From Lumbricus terrestris (taxonomy: Eukaryota > Annelida > Clitellata > Crassiclitellata > Lumbricidae), in contig OX457036.1 in NCBI GenBank assembly GCA_949752735.1, positions 6,726,692 through 6,790,691 on the forward strand: a stretch of DNA of 64,000 nucleotides. Reading direction: 5' to 3'. A program made the position numbers and the translations under genes. Below are positions 34,388 through 45,431 of this stretch, piece after piece. The number at the start of each line of letters is the position of its first letter. Positions within the stretch are counted from its first letter, which is position 1. The notes below the pieces were generated by a model. The model was not told the DNA's origin. It made no database searches and saw only the letters and a list, made by a program, of their open reading frames with translations.

Positions 34388-35002
34388 GTATATATATATT
34401 TGATTTCGATGCCATTGACTATTGTATAGCTTTCTTATTACGAAATAAGCCGTAATGGATATTTTCTGCTTTTTGCTTTGGGGGCCGATCCGCATTTAGA
34501 GGCTAAAACCCCTAGCCCTCTGACGACGCCACTGGCGCACGCATCTACGCTATGATTATATAGTTGATTGCAGAAGGGAGAAAAATCCTAAACTTTCTTT
34601 TGTGACGATGTTAAAATTTGTGAAATATGCGAAAAATCAAGAGAAAATTCAACACTGCACCACTTTTTGAAGGACGGCATTTTCGATATTTCTATACGTC
34701 TAATACTTATAAAACAGTTTCAATCTGGAACGAGGTGTCTAAGAGACATGTTGTTTCTTCGAAAATTTCGACAACCCTGTCCATTTGTATGGTCAAAAGG
34801 TAAAAGTGCAAACTTGTCACCCGTTTTCATAGACTGAGGCCACGAAATGAAGTCGCTAACTTCATTCTCAAAGTAGATTTCGATGACTAGTTTTCTTACT
34901 ACGAAAGCCGTTATAGACATTTTCCGCATTTTGCTTTGGGGGGGCTGAGCCGCGTTCAGGGGGGGCTTAGCCCCCTCCAGCCCCCCCCTGTCGCCGCCAC
35001 TG
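31339..35002 (+). mobile_element. hAT-like element carrying a satellite array, copy 1 (target duplication TATGTACG)
   Basis: Ends CAGTGGCGGCGCCAGG and, reversed, CAGTGGCGGCGACAGG. TATGTACG at 31331-31338 and 35003-35010 is identical. Inside, in order: G-run subterminal block; a unique segment (31560-31920); satellite array (31925-33690); a captured LINE-like fragment near 34190-34330 (minus orientation); a (TA)n tract (34338-34390); and a doubled right end (about 34400-34534 and 34880-35002, both with GCTTTGGGGG and GCCACTG). No transposase, so mobilised in trans. The second copy at 40740-45421 has the same order in the opposite orientation. Confidence 0.92.
31925..33690 (+). repeat. Satellite array of 119-bp A and ~104-bp B monomers inside the hAT-like element
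   Basis: About 15 units. GGTGTCC starts at 32544, 32663, 32782, 32901, 33020 and 33138 give a 119/118-bp A period. After 33138 B units (103-104 bp) alternate with 115-bp A variants, making a 218-bp dimer present twice (33242-33459, 33460-33678) and almost identical. A carries GTGCAATTCAGTATTATCGT. B carries TATGACAACAGAGGCCGTT. An extra 130-bp stretch interrupts at about 32270-32410. Confidence 0.93.
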
Positions 35003-35621
35003 TATGTACGCATTCATTTCTGAACAAGGTTAAAGCCGCGACTATTGAAAACAGTTTAATTATACAGTTCGGATATCGAACACAAAACATCTTCGACACC
35101 TTTATGTAGATGAAAAATAATCTATTAAATGTATTTGACGTACAGTAGTTGAGTATAATAATATTGTCTGGTTAGCTTTTCGAAAACTGGTAAAACTTGA
35201 AACGAAATAAACTGAAATACATTTAAAACTTTAAACACGTCAGCAGCGTTTGTTGCTACAAAATTAATTAATTAACTTCAGAAATTTACCTAGCGCCTCT
35301 TCAAGAGTAGCTACTCAGAAGCGCTCTGAAGATGTTGTTAAACTTATGAAAAATGAATAACTAAATAAATGTACAGCAATAATAATTATGAGAATAGTCT
35401 AACGTTTATAATAATTGCAACAACAAAAGCTGTCTTTACTGCTTATGGACTCCATAATGCCATAATGGCTGCCTGTATACATTGCGCGTTGACTGAAATT
35501 TTGCTGCGCTGTTCATTGCAGTGTAAATACGAGACTAACCAAAGACTATCCAGTGGAGAGCAGTAATTTGTAATGTCGTTATTATACACGCAGTTGAAGT
35601 CTAACAATTAACGGTGCTACA
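35003..35621. other. Non-coding, small L2 3'-end scrap
   Basis: Around 35285-35330, read in reverse, AGAGCGCTTCTGAGTAG ... AGAGGCGCTA matches the L2/SINE 3' stem-loop. Nothing else recognised. Confidence 0.5.
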
Positions 35622-35878
35622 CATGGGCGAAGTTTATCAGGGGCTAGGGGGCTAAGGCCTTCCCCCCCCAAGAGCTTCTAACCAAATGACTTTATAAAAA
35701 GGTCATCAACTACTTCGGTCGGAAAATATATGGTAATTTTCACGAGATTTGAACTTGATGACTAAAGAAAGTCATCAACTTTTTTTGGGCCGACACGAAA
35801 AAATATTGTCGGCGCCGCTAGTTCTAGGCTAAGTTTTTTAGTCCCTCCCCAAAAAAAGAAAACCAAACTCCGCCCATG
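35622..35878. mobile_element. hAT-type MITE, CATGGGCG ends
   Basis: 257 bp. Ends CATGGGCGAAGTTT and, reversed, CATGGGCGGAGTTT. Flanks GTGCTACA and GTGCTATA agree at 7 of 8. Contains GTCATCAACTTTTTTTGGGC. Same family as 51140-51294. Confidence 0.82.
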
Positions 35879-36364
35879 GTGCTATAATTATAACGAAGGT
35901 GAAATTATAGTTTTAGACTCTGACAATGAAATATTTGACACAACTTCAGAGTGGGGATTGTCTATTTTGAGAAAATGCCTGAAAAAATAATAATGTTTCA
36001 TGAATTGCTGATATTGCGCGTGTTTAACGTGAAAAAGTCTCCGTGTAAAAAGCTAGATCTCGAAAAAGTAACTGCAAGCTAGACAAGATCGAAAAAACCC
36101 AGATCATGGTTGAAACGCTATGAGTGCATGGCACCCCTTTATTTTTTCCTTTAGCATCCCTGTATTTCACTGTCCCTTGAAACGTCCAAAAATCAATATG
36201 GACAGAGATGTCAAAAAATGAAATTTCTGTGCTCATAAAAATTTTTAAGAATCGTTTTAAAGGTGTTTAAACATGCAGTAGACATTCCAAAAAGCGCACT
36301 TAAATTCCGATCAGCATTTTGGCCGAACGACCCGATTCTCTGACGGCGGACAGATCATTCGTTT
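35879..36364. other. Non-coding stretch
   Basis: No gene seen. An AAAGGTGTTTAAAC motif lies near 36258. Confidence 0.4.
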
Positions 36365-37870
36365 TATTGTATTGTATTGCATGAAAACATTTATAAAGCG
36401 CCTCTACTAGGATGAACCGTTCAGAGGCACTCCCAGTGCGCATGGCCACTGGAGAAGAAATAGAGTTTGAGAAAAGAAAATGAGAAGGAGGGCTTACCAG
36501 TTAGAAGTTGAGATCGAGTAGAAGAAGACAGAGTATTCCAAAGAAAAAGGTCAATTGATGTAAAGGAATGGGACTTAGCCATAGCCGTTCTAGTAGGAGG
36601 TACTACAAGTTCAAATCTGTTTAACCCTCGGGCTACCAAGGGAGGGGATGGTTGCCACCCCCCCCTAGGCTTTTCGCAAATCAAACTCGTTCCGTCCGGA
36701 AAATTTTTTTGAAAAAATTGGTAGCTGTAGAGGTTCATTGGGACACATTTTGAGCTAAAATGTTTGATGATGCCCCCTACCGTTCAAACGTTACACCCGA
36801 TATACCCAAGGTACCGGGGGGGGGGTGGATACCACCCCCCCCCTAGAATATCGTCTGTAACTTTTCCGCCCTTTAATATTAAGAGACACAAATTATACCA
36901 TTCTATAGAGGGAATGTGGGGCTACATTTCCATGCTCACTGAGTTGTCTTTTGACAACCAGAAGTGCTCAAAATAAATTAAAATATATATAAAGGTGTTT
37001 TATTTTAATAAAATTGTCATGTTTTTTCTACTATATCTTATCCATAATTTCTTTTTTAATAGAAATAAATTATGCCATTCTGTAGAGGGCATTGAGGGCT
37101 ATTTTCTGATACTAAATAATTTGTCTTTTGATGACCGGAAGTGCTCAAAATAAATTAAAATATGTGAAAATGTTGGTTTTTTACAACGCAAGCCGATATG
37201 TGTGCGTAAACGTTTTTCAGCGGCTAAAACATATTTTTTGTTTTGTTTTGATTGAACATAAAACAGACTTATTACTAGTTTTTATAGTTGAATATTGGAC
37301 TTTATTATATGTAAACTACTTTTTATATATAAATCATGTATAAAACACACAGAATCTAATATATTCCCTATGTGTAAGTATACAATTTGTGGAATCGACG
37401 GGTACCCATGGTAAAAAACTCATAATTTCGAGGGCCATTCATATTTTCTAAACCTAAATATACCATTTTGTGCAGAAATGAATGCTGAATCAAATGGTGT
37501 ATTACAAGTTATGATATCTCAAACCAAACCCAAAATCCAGGGGGTGGTAACCACCCTCCCTTGGTAGTCAGTTTTACAAAAAAAAGCGTGGTAGCCTGAG
37601 GGTTAAAGAGCGGAGTGGACGATGCGATGAGGCTGGAACTTTTCTGCGAATTCCATTGGTTAGATATTTTTGGGCAAGACCCGTAATATCTTTGGAGACC
37701 AAGATGAAGATTTTGAACTTAATGCGCACAGTTAGAGGAAGCCAATGGAGCTGCTCAAACATGAAAGTAGAGATATGAGAGTAGCATGAAAGGCGTGCAA
37801 TTAATCTGGCGGCAGACTTTAGGACCGATTGTAAAGGTGAAAGACGAACCTTGGACAAAATAAACTTACC
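36365..37870 (-). pseudogene. L2-type LINE 3' fragment split by a piggyBac-type MITE
   Basis: The minus strand from 37870 reads LSKVRLSPLQSVLKSAARLIARL, then EQLHWLPLTVRIKFKI and GLAQKYL, the RT C-terminus of an L2 LINE. At 37606 the MITE (36625-37602) interrupts. The LINE resumes at 36620 and ends with GGGAGTGCCTCTGAACGG ... AGAGGCGCTTTATAAATG near 36380. Frameshifted and not functional. Confidence 0.8.
36625..37602. mobile_element. piggyBac-type MITE in TTAA
   Basis: Ends CCCTCGGGCTACCA and, reversed, CCCTCAGGCTACCA, directly inside TTAA at 36621-36624 and 37603-37606. Internal inverted G/C-run blocks and repeated GACAACCAGAAGTGCTCAAA lie at about 36950 and 37130. No ORF. The end is shared by a partial copy at 49264-49437. 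Confidence 0.88.
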
Positions 37871-38762
37871 GAAGTAGTAATGATTTTTCGGATAATAACT
37901 AAATACTATGACCTAATCTTATTAGAATTGTTTTTAAAACTATTGAAACATATATTTTATTCGAATAACAGTTATTGTAAGATCGACGTTTATTTACAAT
38001 TGAGAAATGGCACGCTTGCTGCTAACTAGGCTATTCATAAAGGGTTGATTTAACATAATGACGAATCATGACGTTTGATATTGAATATTCATAAAGCGGT
38101 GATTTTTTAGTGATGGAATAGAACGCTTTCTACTGAATGTTTATAAAGTCGTGATTAATTAATGTGCCAAAACATAGTTTTCTACTAACTTGCTTCATAA
38201 AAAGTTAAAATTGATCGTTAACTGTGTGTATCTAGTTTTGCAACATATATGAACAAAATTTAATGTGTACTTGAAAAACTACAATATACTTGACATAAGT
38301 TTTTCTGGATTTCTACAATGAGATATTTTGTCACTCGGTCCATAGACTCAGTTTAACGAGCATCGCCCTACTGACTCTTCTCCAGACTTGACGGTGCCAT
38401 TATTATACTAATGTTATATAAAACAGTGGGCAAAATAGACAATATAACACGTTTTAAGACAGCTAATGAAGGTGTCTAAACTTAGCGATTTTAGTTTTCA
38501 GCGCTTAGCACCTGATTATCATGGATAATTGACTTTCGACAAAAGTAACTTATGATCAGAATTGAAACTAAGAAGAAGTTGGGTAGTATAAGTTATTTCA
38601 TCCCAAACTTATAATGACATGACACATTTTGCCAATTATAATTATTACAGGTGTTTTTTCTAATTGAAAGCTAACCTGTATTCGAAGTTAGGCCTAATTA
38701 TGATAATGATCAGGACTCGATTAGGAAGTTTATATGCCAAACGGATGTGAAACCTCTTAAAA
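37871..38762. other. AT-rich non-coding stretch
   Basis: No gene seen. The phrase ATTCATAAAG or TTTATAAAG recurs four times at about 50-60-bp spacing between 38030 and 38210. Confidence 0.4.
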
Positions 38763-38995
38763 GACACCCTGAAAACATTGTCAGGCTACAATATAATAGC
38801 TGAGGGCAAGCAATGCCCATAATTTTCTGGTTCATTGCGGCTCCTGTTTTGTTATAACATTGAAAAGTTATGCCTCAAAGGCGTGTGCCAAGTATGCGTA
38901 CTCGTGTATTCGTGCGTGTGTATGAGTGTGCGTGTGCGTTCGCGCGCATGAGTGTGTGTGCGCGTGCGTGTGTGTCTGTGTGTGTACTTGGTACT
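38763..38995 (+). repeat. Dispersed repeat with GT/CG-rich microsatellite tail, copy 1
   Basis: Collinear with 52229-52495 (GGCTACAATATAATAGCT, then TTATGCYTCAAAGG). Both end in a TGTGCGTTCG-type tract. Confidence 0.8.
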
Positions 38996-39035
38996 GACAA
39001 TATCGTTGGTAAGATGTCAACGACATGGGTTTGTG

Positions 39036-39250
39036 GGACACGGTGGTGTAGTGGTGGCGTCGTTGCCTTGGAGCCGGAAGGTTCGAGGTTCGAATGCACC
39101 TCGCCGCGTAAGGACCTTGGACAAGTCCTTCACTCACAATTGCTCAGCGCTTCGGCGCGAAACTCCGATGCAGTGTCTGCTCTGCTTTCGGGAGCGCCTC
39201 TGAGTAGTGAGAGCTTGTAGGGGCGCTATAACAAGTGCACATACAAACAA
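39036..39250 (+). repeat. tRNA-derived SINE, near-complete
   Basis: Head GTGGGACACGGTGGTGTAGT with A-box TGGTGTAGTGG and B-box GGTTCGAATGC, body GTAAGGACCTTGGACAAGTC, 3' stem-loop GGGAGCGCCTCTGAGTAG ... GGGGCGCTATAACA, tail CACATACAAACAAA. The best of the six copies. Confidence 0.92.
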
Positions 39251-39259
39251 AGACATCTT

Positions 39260-40062
39260 GGGGCAATAAAGTCAGTTGACGTCGACAAAGAAATTTTCAA
39301 CAATTCACACATTTTTGACGTGGATGGGCTGGGAGAGCTCCTGCCATTCAGCGTAGGTTTCGCTGTAGAACCTTTACGGTGCATAAGTCCAGAGAATGAA
39401 TGATTGATTGAATACATGTTAATAATTATTACTATGGTTAAAGACATTCTAGCCATTAAGCAACCGAAACCATTTTAAAATGTTGTCATTCGAGCAGACC
39501 TATGCAAATATTAACTCCGTCACTGTTTGCACTCTGCCAGTGCTAGTACAAAGTGCGGATAAAGGAGGAGTGCGCCGCTAAGTATTTTGTTATCACACAG
39601 TGACGTTAGACTGCGACTGCATCTTACACAAGACCAAGACGGTTGTGATGAACGTATCCAGATTTGACGATGGCCTATGACAACTACAGAGGCCGTTGCA
39701 CTCGATAAACATATGTTTGGCATAATTATTGCAGCACTGAATTATGAGAATTGTGGTTGACAAAGACGTATTAAATTGTGAACCGGCGCCATAAATTTAT
39801 ATAGATTTAGCTTACACCATGAAAAAGGTGTCAATGACCCATCTGTCCAAACTTGACCCTATCGGGTTTCAACGTTTATTGGGTGGGGAGGGGTGCGAAA
39901 AACTGAAAATTCTCCGGCAAGGTATAATAGGTACTCCAGCTATTGGATACATCCAATTGCACTCTGCAAGTGCCAGTCCAAAACGTGGCAAAGGAGGAGT
40001 GTGTCGCTGATTATCATTGACGTTAAGCTGCAACTACCAACATCACAATTTATTTATTTATT
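39260..40062 (+). repeat. Family Y composite repeat, copy 1
   Basis: Collinear with 55385-56295: AACAATTCACAYATTTTGACG, CTCTGCCAGTGCYAGTACAA, CTATGACAACTACAGAGGCC, ACCCATCTGTCCAAACTTGA and CAAAGGAGGAGTGTGTCG in the same order. Non-coding. Each copy is followed by a reversed L2 3' end. Confidence 0.8.
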
Positions 40063-40064
40063 TA

Positions 40065-40739
40065 TTTCGGAAATTTGTATAGCGCCTCTTCAAGGTAGGT
40101 TACTCAGAAGCGCTCCCGGCCCAATCACGGTTAAATAAAACAGTTCCTAGGTTCTTAAGGAACAGAGTGGAGTGACCCCTGGGAATTAAGCGCAGTGTAA
40201 CAGAGCGACCATTCCAGGTTGTAGGACCAGCAACAGAGAATGAACGACGATAACAGTCCGTGAGCGGGGAACTAGAAGCTCAGTTTGGTTCGCCGATCGA
40301 AAGGTGAATCGACGCTGAACTCCCAAGATGGAACAACAGAGTTCTCGAAGATACGGTGGAGCTGCACCGCCTAACCAACGCACAGACCCTGTATGCAATC
40401 CGCTGTGGAGAAGGGAGCCATAATAGGATGAGACATGGCCATATTTTGGGATATGGCCAACAAGTCGCGCCGCAGAGCGGAGGACCCGTTCCAGGCAGCC
40501 AATCCTGTTAGGCGGTAGTCCACTATAGAGGGTGCTGCAGTAGTCAGTGGGAAACTACGAAAGAGTGAACAAGAGTAGAGGCAGCACTAAAGGACAGAGA
40601 CCGGGAGACGCAACTGGTAGTAACAGCTTCGGCATAGTAGGTTTATATGCCGAGTGAAAGTTAGCTCTTGGTCTAAATGATACCAAGGTCCCGCACAAAA
40701 GGTGAGAAAGCAATCAGAGTAAACTAATGCTAAGGCTTT
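40065..40739 (-). pseudogene. L2-type LINE 3' fragment
   Basis: The minus strand reads YSGLPPNRIGCLERVLRSAA, RLVGHIPKYGHVSSY, QRRFTFRSAN and LLVPRSRT, the RT end, with frameshifts and a deletion between. The 3' region is GGGAGCGCTTCTGAGTAA ... AGAGGCGCTATACAAA followed by an AAATA tail at 40051-40070. Its 5' side is cut by the hAT-like element at 40740. Confidence 0.82.
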
Positions 40740-41363
40740 CAGTGGCGGCGCCAGGGGGGCTGGAGGGGGCTAAGCCCCCCCTAAATGCGGCGCAGCCCCC
40801 CCAAAGCAAAATGCGGAAAATGTCTATAACGGCTTATTTCGTAATAAGAAAACTAGACAATGATCAATGGCATCGAAATCTACTTTGAGAATGAAGTTAG
40901 CGACTTCATTTCTTGGCCTCAGTCTATGAAAACGGGTGACAAGTTTGCACCCTTACCTTTTGACCATACAACCGGACAGGGCTGTCGAAATTGTTGAAGA
41001 AACAACATGGCTCTTAGACACCTCGTTTCCGATTGAAACCGTTTTATAAGTATTAGACGTATAGAAATATCGAAATTGCCTAATACTTCAAAAAGTGGTG
41101 CAAAGCTGTATTTTCTCTTGATTGTTCGCATATTTCACAAAATTAATCATCGTCACAAAAGAATGTATAGTGTTTTCTCCCTCCTGCAATCAGCTATACA
41201 ATCATAGCGTAGATGCTTGCGCCAGTGGCGTCGTCAGAGGGCTAGGGGTTATAGCCTCTAAATGCGGCTCAGCCCCCCAAAGCAAAAAACAGAAAATATC
41301 CATTACGGCTTATTTCTTAATAAGCAAGTTAGACAATGGTCAATGGCATCGAAATCAACTATA

Positions 41364-42764
41364 CAGGGTGGCTCAAAAAAAAACGTACCACCGGGGAAAA
41401 TGCGATATCTTCGCAGCCGATTGAACTTTTTCTGCGAAAATTTCCCAATTTGTAGGGGAATGAATTTCCAACAATCCCTGAAAGTTTCATTTGAAACTTT
41501 TCATATTTGCAAAAGTTACAGCTGTTCAAACTTAAAGTTTCGTTTTTTCAAATATCCGCGGAAAATTGACGTCACTTGTAGATTTCCATGTCAAATGATA
41601 TCACTTTTCACTACGACCTCAGAATTCCGTTTTGCAGTTTATTGTAAGGTATAATGAGAGTGTCCACTCCCTGCCTTAACACAAGCTCAAATTCTTTTTG
41701 TGAAGTTCAGTATGGCCTTGCTGGTCGGGTCCTGCGGCAACTGACCCCACATTAGAAGCAAGACTTGCTTCAGCTGGCCAATGTTCTCCAACTTGGGATT
41801 AAATGTCTAGCAGCGTTCCAGCATAGCTCCCCAGACATGATAAGCAAGAGGGCTAAGGTCTGGCGAGTTTGTTAGTCATCTTTGCCAATGCATTTACTTC
41901 AGTTGATGGCAATAAGGTAGCGCCATCATAATCAGCCTTGCCGTGCGAACAAGCAGACGCACCATCCTGCTGGAAAATAAAACCAGATGTTAGAGCACAC
42001 CTGGTCTTCAATGAGTCTGGGTAAGAGAGTTCATAGATGAGTTTGACATCTAACCAACTGAGTGGGATTAAATGCAGTCTTTTCTTGCAGCCGTAACACA
42101 CGCCAGCATATCTGAAGTCGAAACCACGATGTGCTTTGCAAACTTGACCCTTTCGATTACCAAGCGAATTTCTTGAAAATCGTGTTTTTTTCATCAGGCC
42201 ATGCGACCACTTCCTGCCTTTCTTCCGACATCTTATCTTCGTTACATAAACATGTTTGCAGATAGCCTTCAAAGTGCTCAGGCTCCATTTTTCACTGGGT
42301 ATTTTGCTATGATCACGCGATGCCCCAGTCTCTGTTCATGCAAAGTCCGAGTTCCCATTTTATCTTTCGCAGAAACTTTGCCCGTGACGTTCAGTTATGG
42401 GTTCAGGAATTGAGACCTTAATCTATAAAATATCACCAAATACCAGCAGATTGCTTCAAAAACAGCTTCTTTAAAGCTCATAGTGAGGTCGTATGACATC
42501 ATCATCAATTTGTGTGTTGTAATTTGCCAAAATATATTAGTGAAATCACATGTATTGGAGCATGATTCTCCGAATAATTGAAAAAACAAAATTTTAAGTT
42601 TGAACAGCTGTAACTTTTGCAAACATGAAAAGTTTCAAATGAAACTTTCAGGGATTGTTGGATATTCATTCCTCTTCAAATTGGAAAATTTTCGCAGAAA
42701 AAACGCAATCGGCTGCGAAGATATCGCATTTTCCCCGGTGGTACGTTTTTTTTGAGCCACCCTG
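41364..42764 (-). mobile_element. Tc1/mariner-superfamily element with ~190-bp TIRs
   Basis: Ends CAGGGTGGCTCAAAAAAAA on both sides next to TA (41362-41363 and 42765-42766), the superfamily's target. TIR similarity extends about 190 bp inward (shared GCGATATCTTCGCAGCCGAT, TTTCATTTGAAACTTTTCAT). Contains a decayed transposase on the minus strand. Confidence 0.92.
41800..42272 (-). pseudogene. Tc1/mariner-type transposase, decayed
   Basis: The minus-strand frame has RCRKKGRKWSHGLMKKTRFS, VCYGCKKRLHLIPL, FIFQQDGASA (second catalytic Asp block) and, after a frameshift near 41855, SPDLSPLAYHVWGAM (third acidic block, Asp). The N-terminal helix-turn-helix half is not in this frame and the first Asp was not found. 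Not functional. The type of triad (DDD or DDE) cannot be settled from this copy. Confidence 0.78.
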
Positions 42765-42799
42765 TATATATATACAATATTATATATAGTATAGGTCAT

Positions 42800-43080
42800 T
42801 TAATTCGTTGCATAGCAAATGCTACAAATTTAGTGAACCAGTTTTGTTACATCTAGTAGCTGCCCTCTGTAAACCGTTTCTTCTTTATGGAATGGAAGCT
42901 GTCAGCCCTACCGAAAGTGAGCTGAACTCTTTAGAGTACACCTACAGCTCTGCAGTATGTAAAATTTGTAAAGTCTCCCATAGTAGTGTTGCTTGTGTAC
43001 TGCACATCAAGCATGATAATAATATTACAGACTGCTGGTTAACCAGAAGATTGCGTTTTATCCAGAAATGCCTTTGACAC
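42800..43080 (+). pseudogene. LINE-like RT scrap captured in the hAT-like element
   Basis: Reads FSEPVLLHLVAA, KPFLLYGMEAV, ELNSLEYTYSSAVCKI and TDCWLTRRLRFI, like the region just after the RT domain of non-LTR elements. The same sequence is in copy 1 at about 34000-34330 in the matching orientation, so capture predates the spread of this hAT-like lineage. Confidence 0.6.
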
Positions 43081-43414
43081 AACAATGTAGTTGTCAGATT
43101 TGCGTCATGTTTCTCTTACACACCTCAAATGTGTGCGCTCTTGTTATTTTCGGAATAATAATTACTATATTCTTGTTGTGTATACCACCACTGTCTGGTA
43201 ATGTAGGCCTACGTTTGATATAATGGTCAACAGAGAAGTAAAACATTAATTTTGGGTTCAGATAATTGTATATATATATTATATATACATAAAATAATTG
43301 TGTGCATATATCTAAGCATGCATATTTTTTATTAAGGAAACTTAAACTGTTTTCTGTCATTAGTAATAATTATGCAGACAGATAATTATAATAGTGTCCT
43401 GTGAATGATATTGG

Positions 43415-44260
43415 ACACCTTTATTGTGATTTTTTTTTATTTGTGATTATTTTAATTTAATGTCCAGGGTAACGGGCTCTGTTGTCATAGACCCTGGTCA
43501 AATCGGATCCATCCATTATTGTGATTACTTTTTTATTGTAAAATTTCTTAATATTAGTGCTGTGTTGGACACCTTTATTATGATAACTTGGAAGTCGAGG
43601 CCTTGTCCATGGTTGACTTTTTATACGATAATACTGAATTGTACACCATTTTATTGGAAAATATCTGAATATTAGTGCTGTGTTGGACACCTTAATTTAT
43701 TGTGATAACTTGGAACTCGAGTCCGTGTCCATGGTCGACTTTTTATACGATAATACTGAATTGCACACCATTTTATTGTAAAATTTCTGAATATTAAAGC
43801 TATGTTGGATACCTTTTATTGTGACAACTTGGATCTCGAGTCTGTGTCCATGGTTGACTTTTTATACGATAATACTGAATTGCACACCATTGTATTGTGG
43901 AATTTCTGAATATTAATGCGCTGTTGGACACCTTTATTGTGATTTATTCTTATTTGTGATTAATAATTGAATGTCCAGGGTAACGGCCTCTGTTGTCATA
44001 GACCCTGGTCAAATCGGATCCATCCATCATTGTGATTACTTTTTTATTGTAAAATTTCTGAGTATTAATACTGTGTTGGACACCTTTATTGTGATAACTT
44101 GGAACTCGAGTCCATGGCCGGCATTTTATACGATAATGCTGAATTGCACACCATTTTATTATAATTTTTTTAATATTAATATTGCGTTGGAAACCTTTTA
44201 TTGTAACAACTTAGATCTCGAGTCTGTGTCCATTGTTGACTTTTATACGATTACTAGATG
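43415..44260 (-). repeat. Satellite array in copy 2
   Basis: About seven reversed A/B units (GGACACCTTTATTGTGAT boundaries at 43415, 43568, 43928 and 44088; more diverged at 43688, 43810 and 44190). B units here are longer than in copy 1 and keep GATTTGACCAGGGTCTATGA. Confidence 0.88.
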
Positions 44261-44740
44261 TTTTACCCGGCGTTGCCCGGGAAATTCAGGGTTTTAAACA
44301 CTACTCCACTGTGGTACCCATAGTTGACCGCTAAATTTCGGGTTTTTGCCAACCCTCCACCCCACCCGCTTCCCCAAAAAGCCAAACATGACTGTGGCCT
44401 AATACAATTATTGCGAATAATATTGTTTCAACTGCATAATTGTAATTTGTAAACTGTAACCGGTTTCGGTTTTTCAAACGGATTATTATTGAGCGAGTAT
44501 GACGTCATTCGGACTGTCGACTCTTTACTACCCTGGGAGCATTTATTTATTGATCAAATCTGTCTTAAAACGCTAATTACTCTGGTTTTAAAGTGAATTA
44601 AAAGCTGAAAATAGTCGCGTTGACCTTAAAGTTTGAGTAATAATCAATTGCAAACAATTTTTTAATCCGACGCTCTGTCATTTCCGAGGGTATTTTGGGA
44701 CGAAGAGTCAAAATGTTTTCCGCCTTATAATATAGATACT
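44261..44740. mobile_element. Unclassified insert in a satellite unit
   Basis: The satellite phrase TATACGAT-ACTGAATTGC is split here. The insert starts TACTAGATGTTTTACCCGG, has GGCGTTGCCCGGG, and ends CTTATAATATAGAT. No ORF. Confidence 0.55.
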
Positions 44741-45431
44741 GAATTGCACACCATTGTATTTTGGAATTTCTGAATGTTAATTCGGTGTTGGACACCTCTT
44801 ATTATGATAACTTGGAACTTTAGTCAACGTAGTTTTTGAGTGCTTGCATATCGGTATGTCAAAGACAATAGGGACTTTACATTACCTCACTGTCTGCACC
44901 ACATAGCTACTCGGGCTACTGTGTGCACACGCACTGTATATACTGTATCGACTTTGCTCAGCTCGGTCAGCAACTCGGCTCAGATGACTGAAATGTCGGG
45001 GTATGGTACAGCCCGGGCACGGCATATACTTTACGCGGACACGTTTGAGGACCTCTCATTCTCTTTTTTGCTACCTTAGTTGGACACCTTTGTTTATGAT
45101 AATTCGGATATTAATCTAGGATTGCGGCCGGATACACCCAAAATCAAAAACCTCAACAATAATTATTGCTGACTTCGTTTAAATAACCCATTCAATGTCC
45201 AACTACATCTTGCAATGTGGAGCGCGTTTGTGCCAGTGCACAATTTCTCGTAAAACCCTTTGTCGGTAGCCTATGTGCTTCGTTCATGCATTCGGCACTC
45301 GCAGCTTCGCGCGATTGCAATATGACCGCCTTGGGAAGAAAATGTTCTAGTTGCGTTTCTGGGAGGGAGGAAGATTTGGGGCTTCAGCCCCCCCAAACCT
45401 GAAATCCTTGCGCCGCCACTGAAGGCTTTCA

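Larger units (their letters stand above)
40740..45421 (-). mobile_element. hAT-like element carrying a satellite array, copy 2 (target duplication AAGGCTTT)
   Basis: Same family as 31339-35002 but reversed. Right-end block at 40740 (CAGTGGCGGCGCCAGGG), left-end block ending at 45421. AAGGCTTT at 40732-40739 and 45422-45429 is identical. Carries the doubled end (second copy at 41224), a nested Tc1/mariner element (41364-42764), the captured LINE-like fragment (42800-43080), a shorter satellite array (43415-44260, 44741-44830) and an extra insert (44261-44740). Confidence 0.92.

Noticed and set aside
39036..39250. Possible tRNA gene (also at 23593 and 46570)
   Set aside because: A- and B-box-like sequences belong to a dispersed SINE with a shared body and tail; no intact cloverleaf was found.
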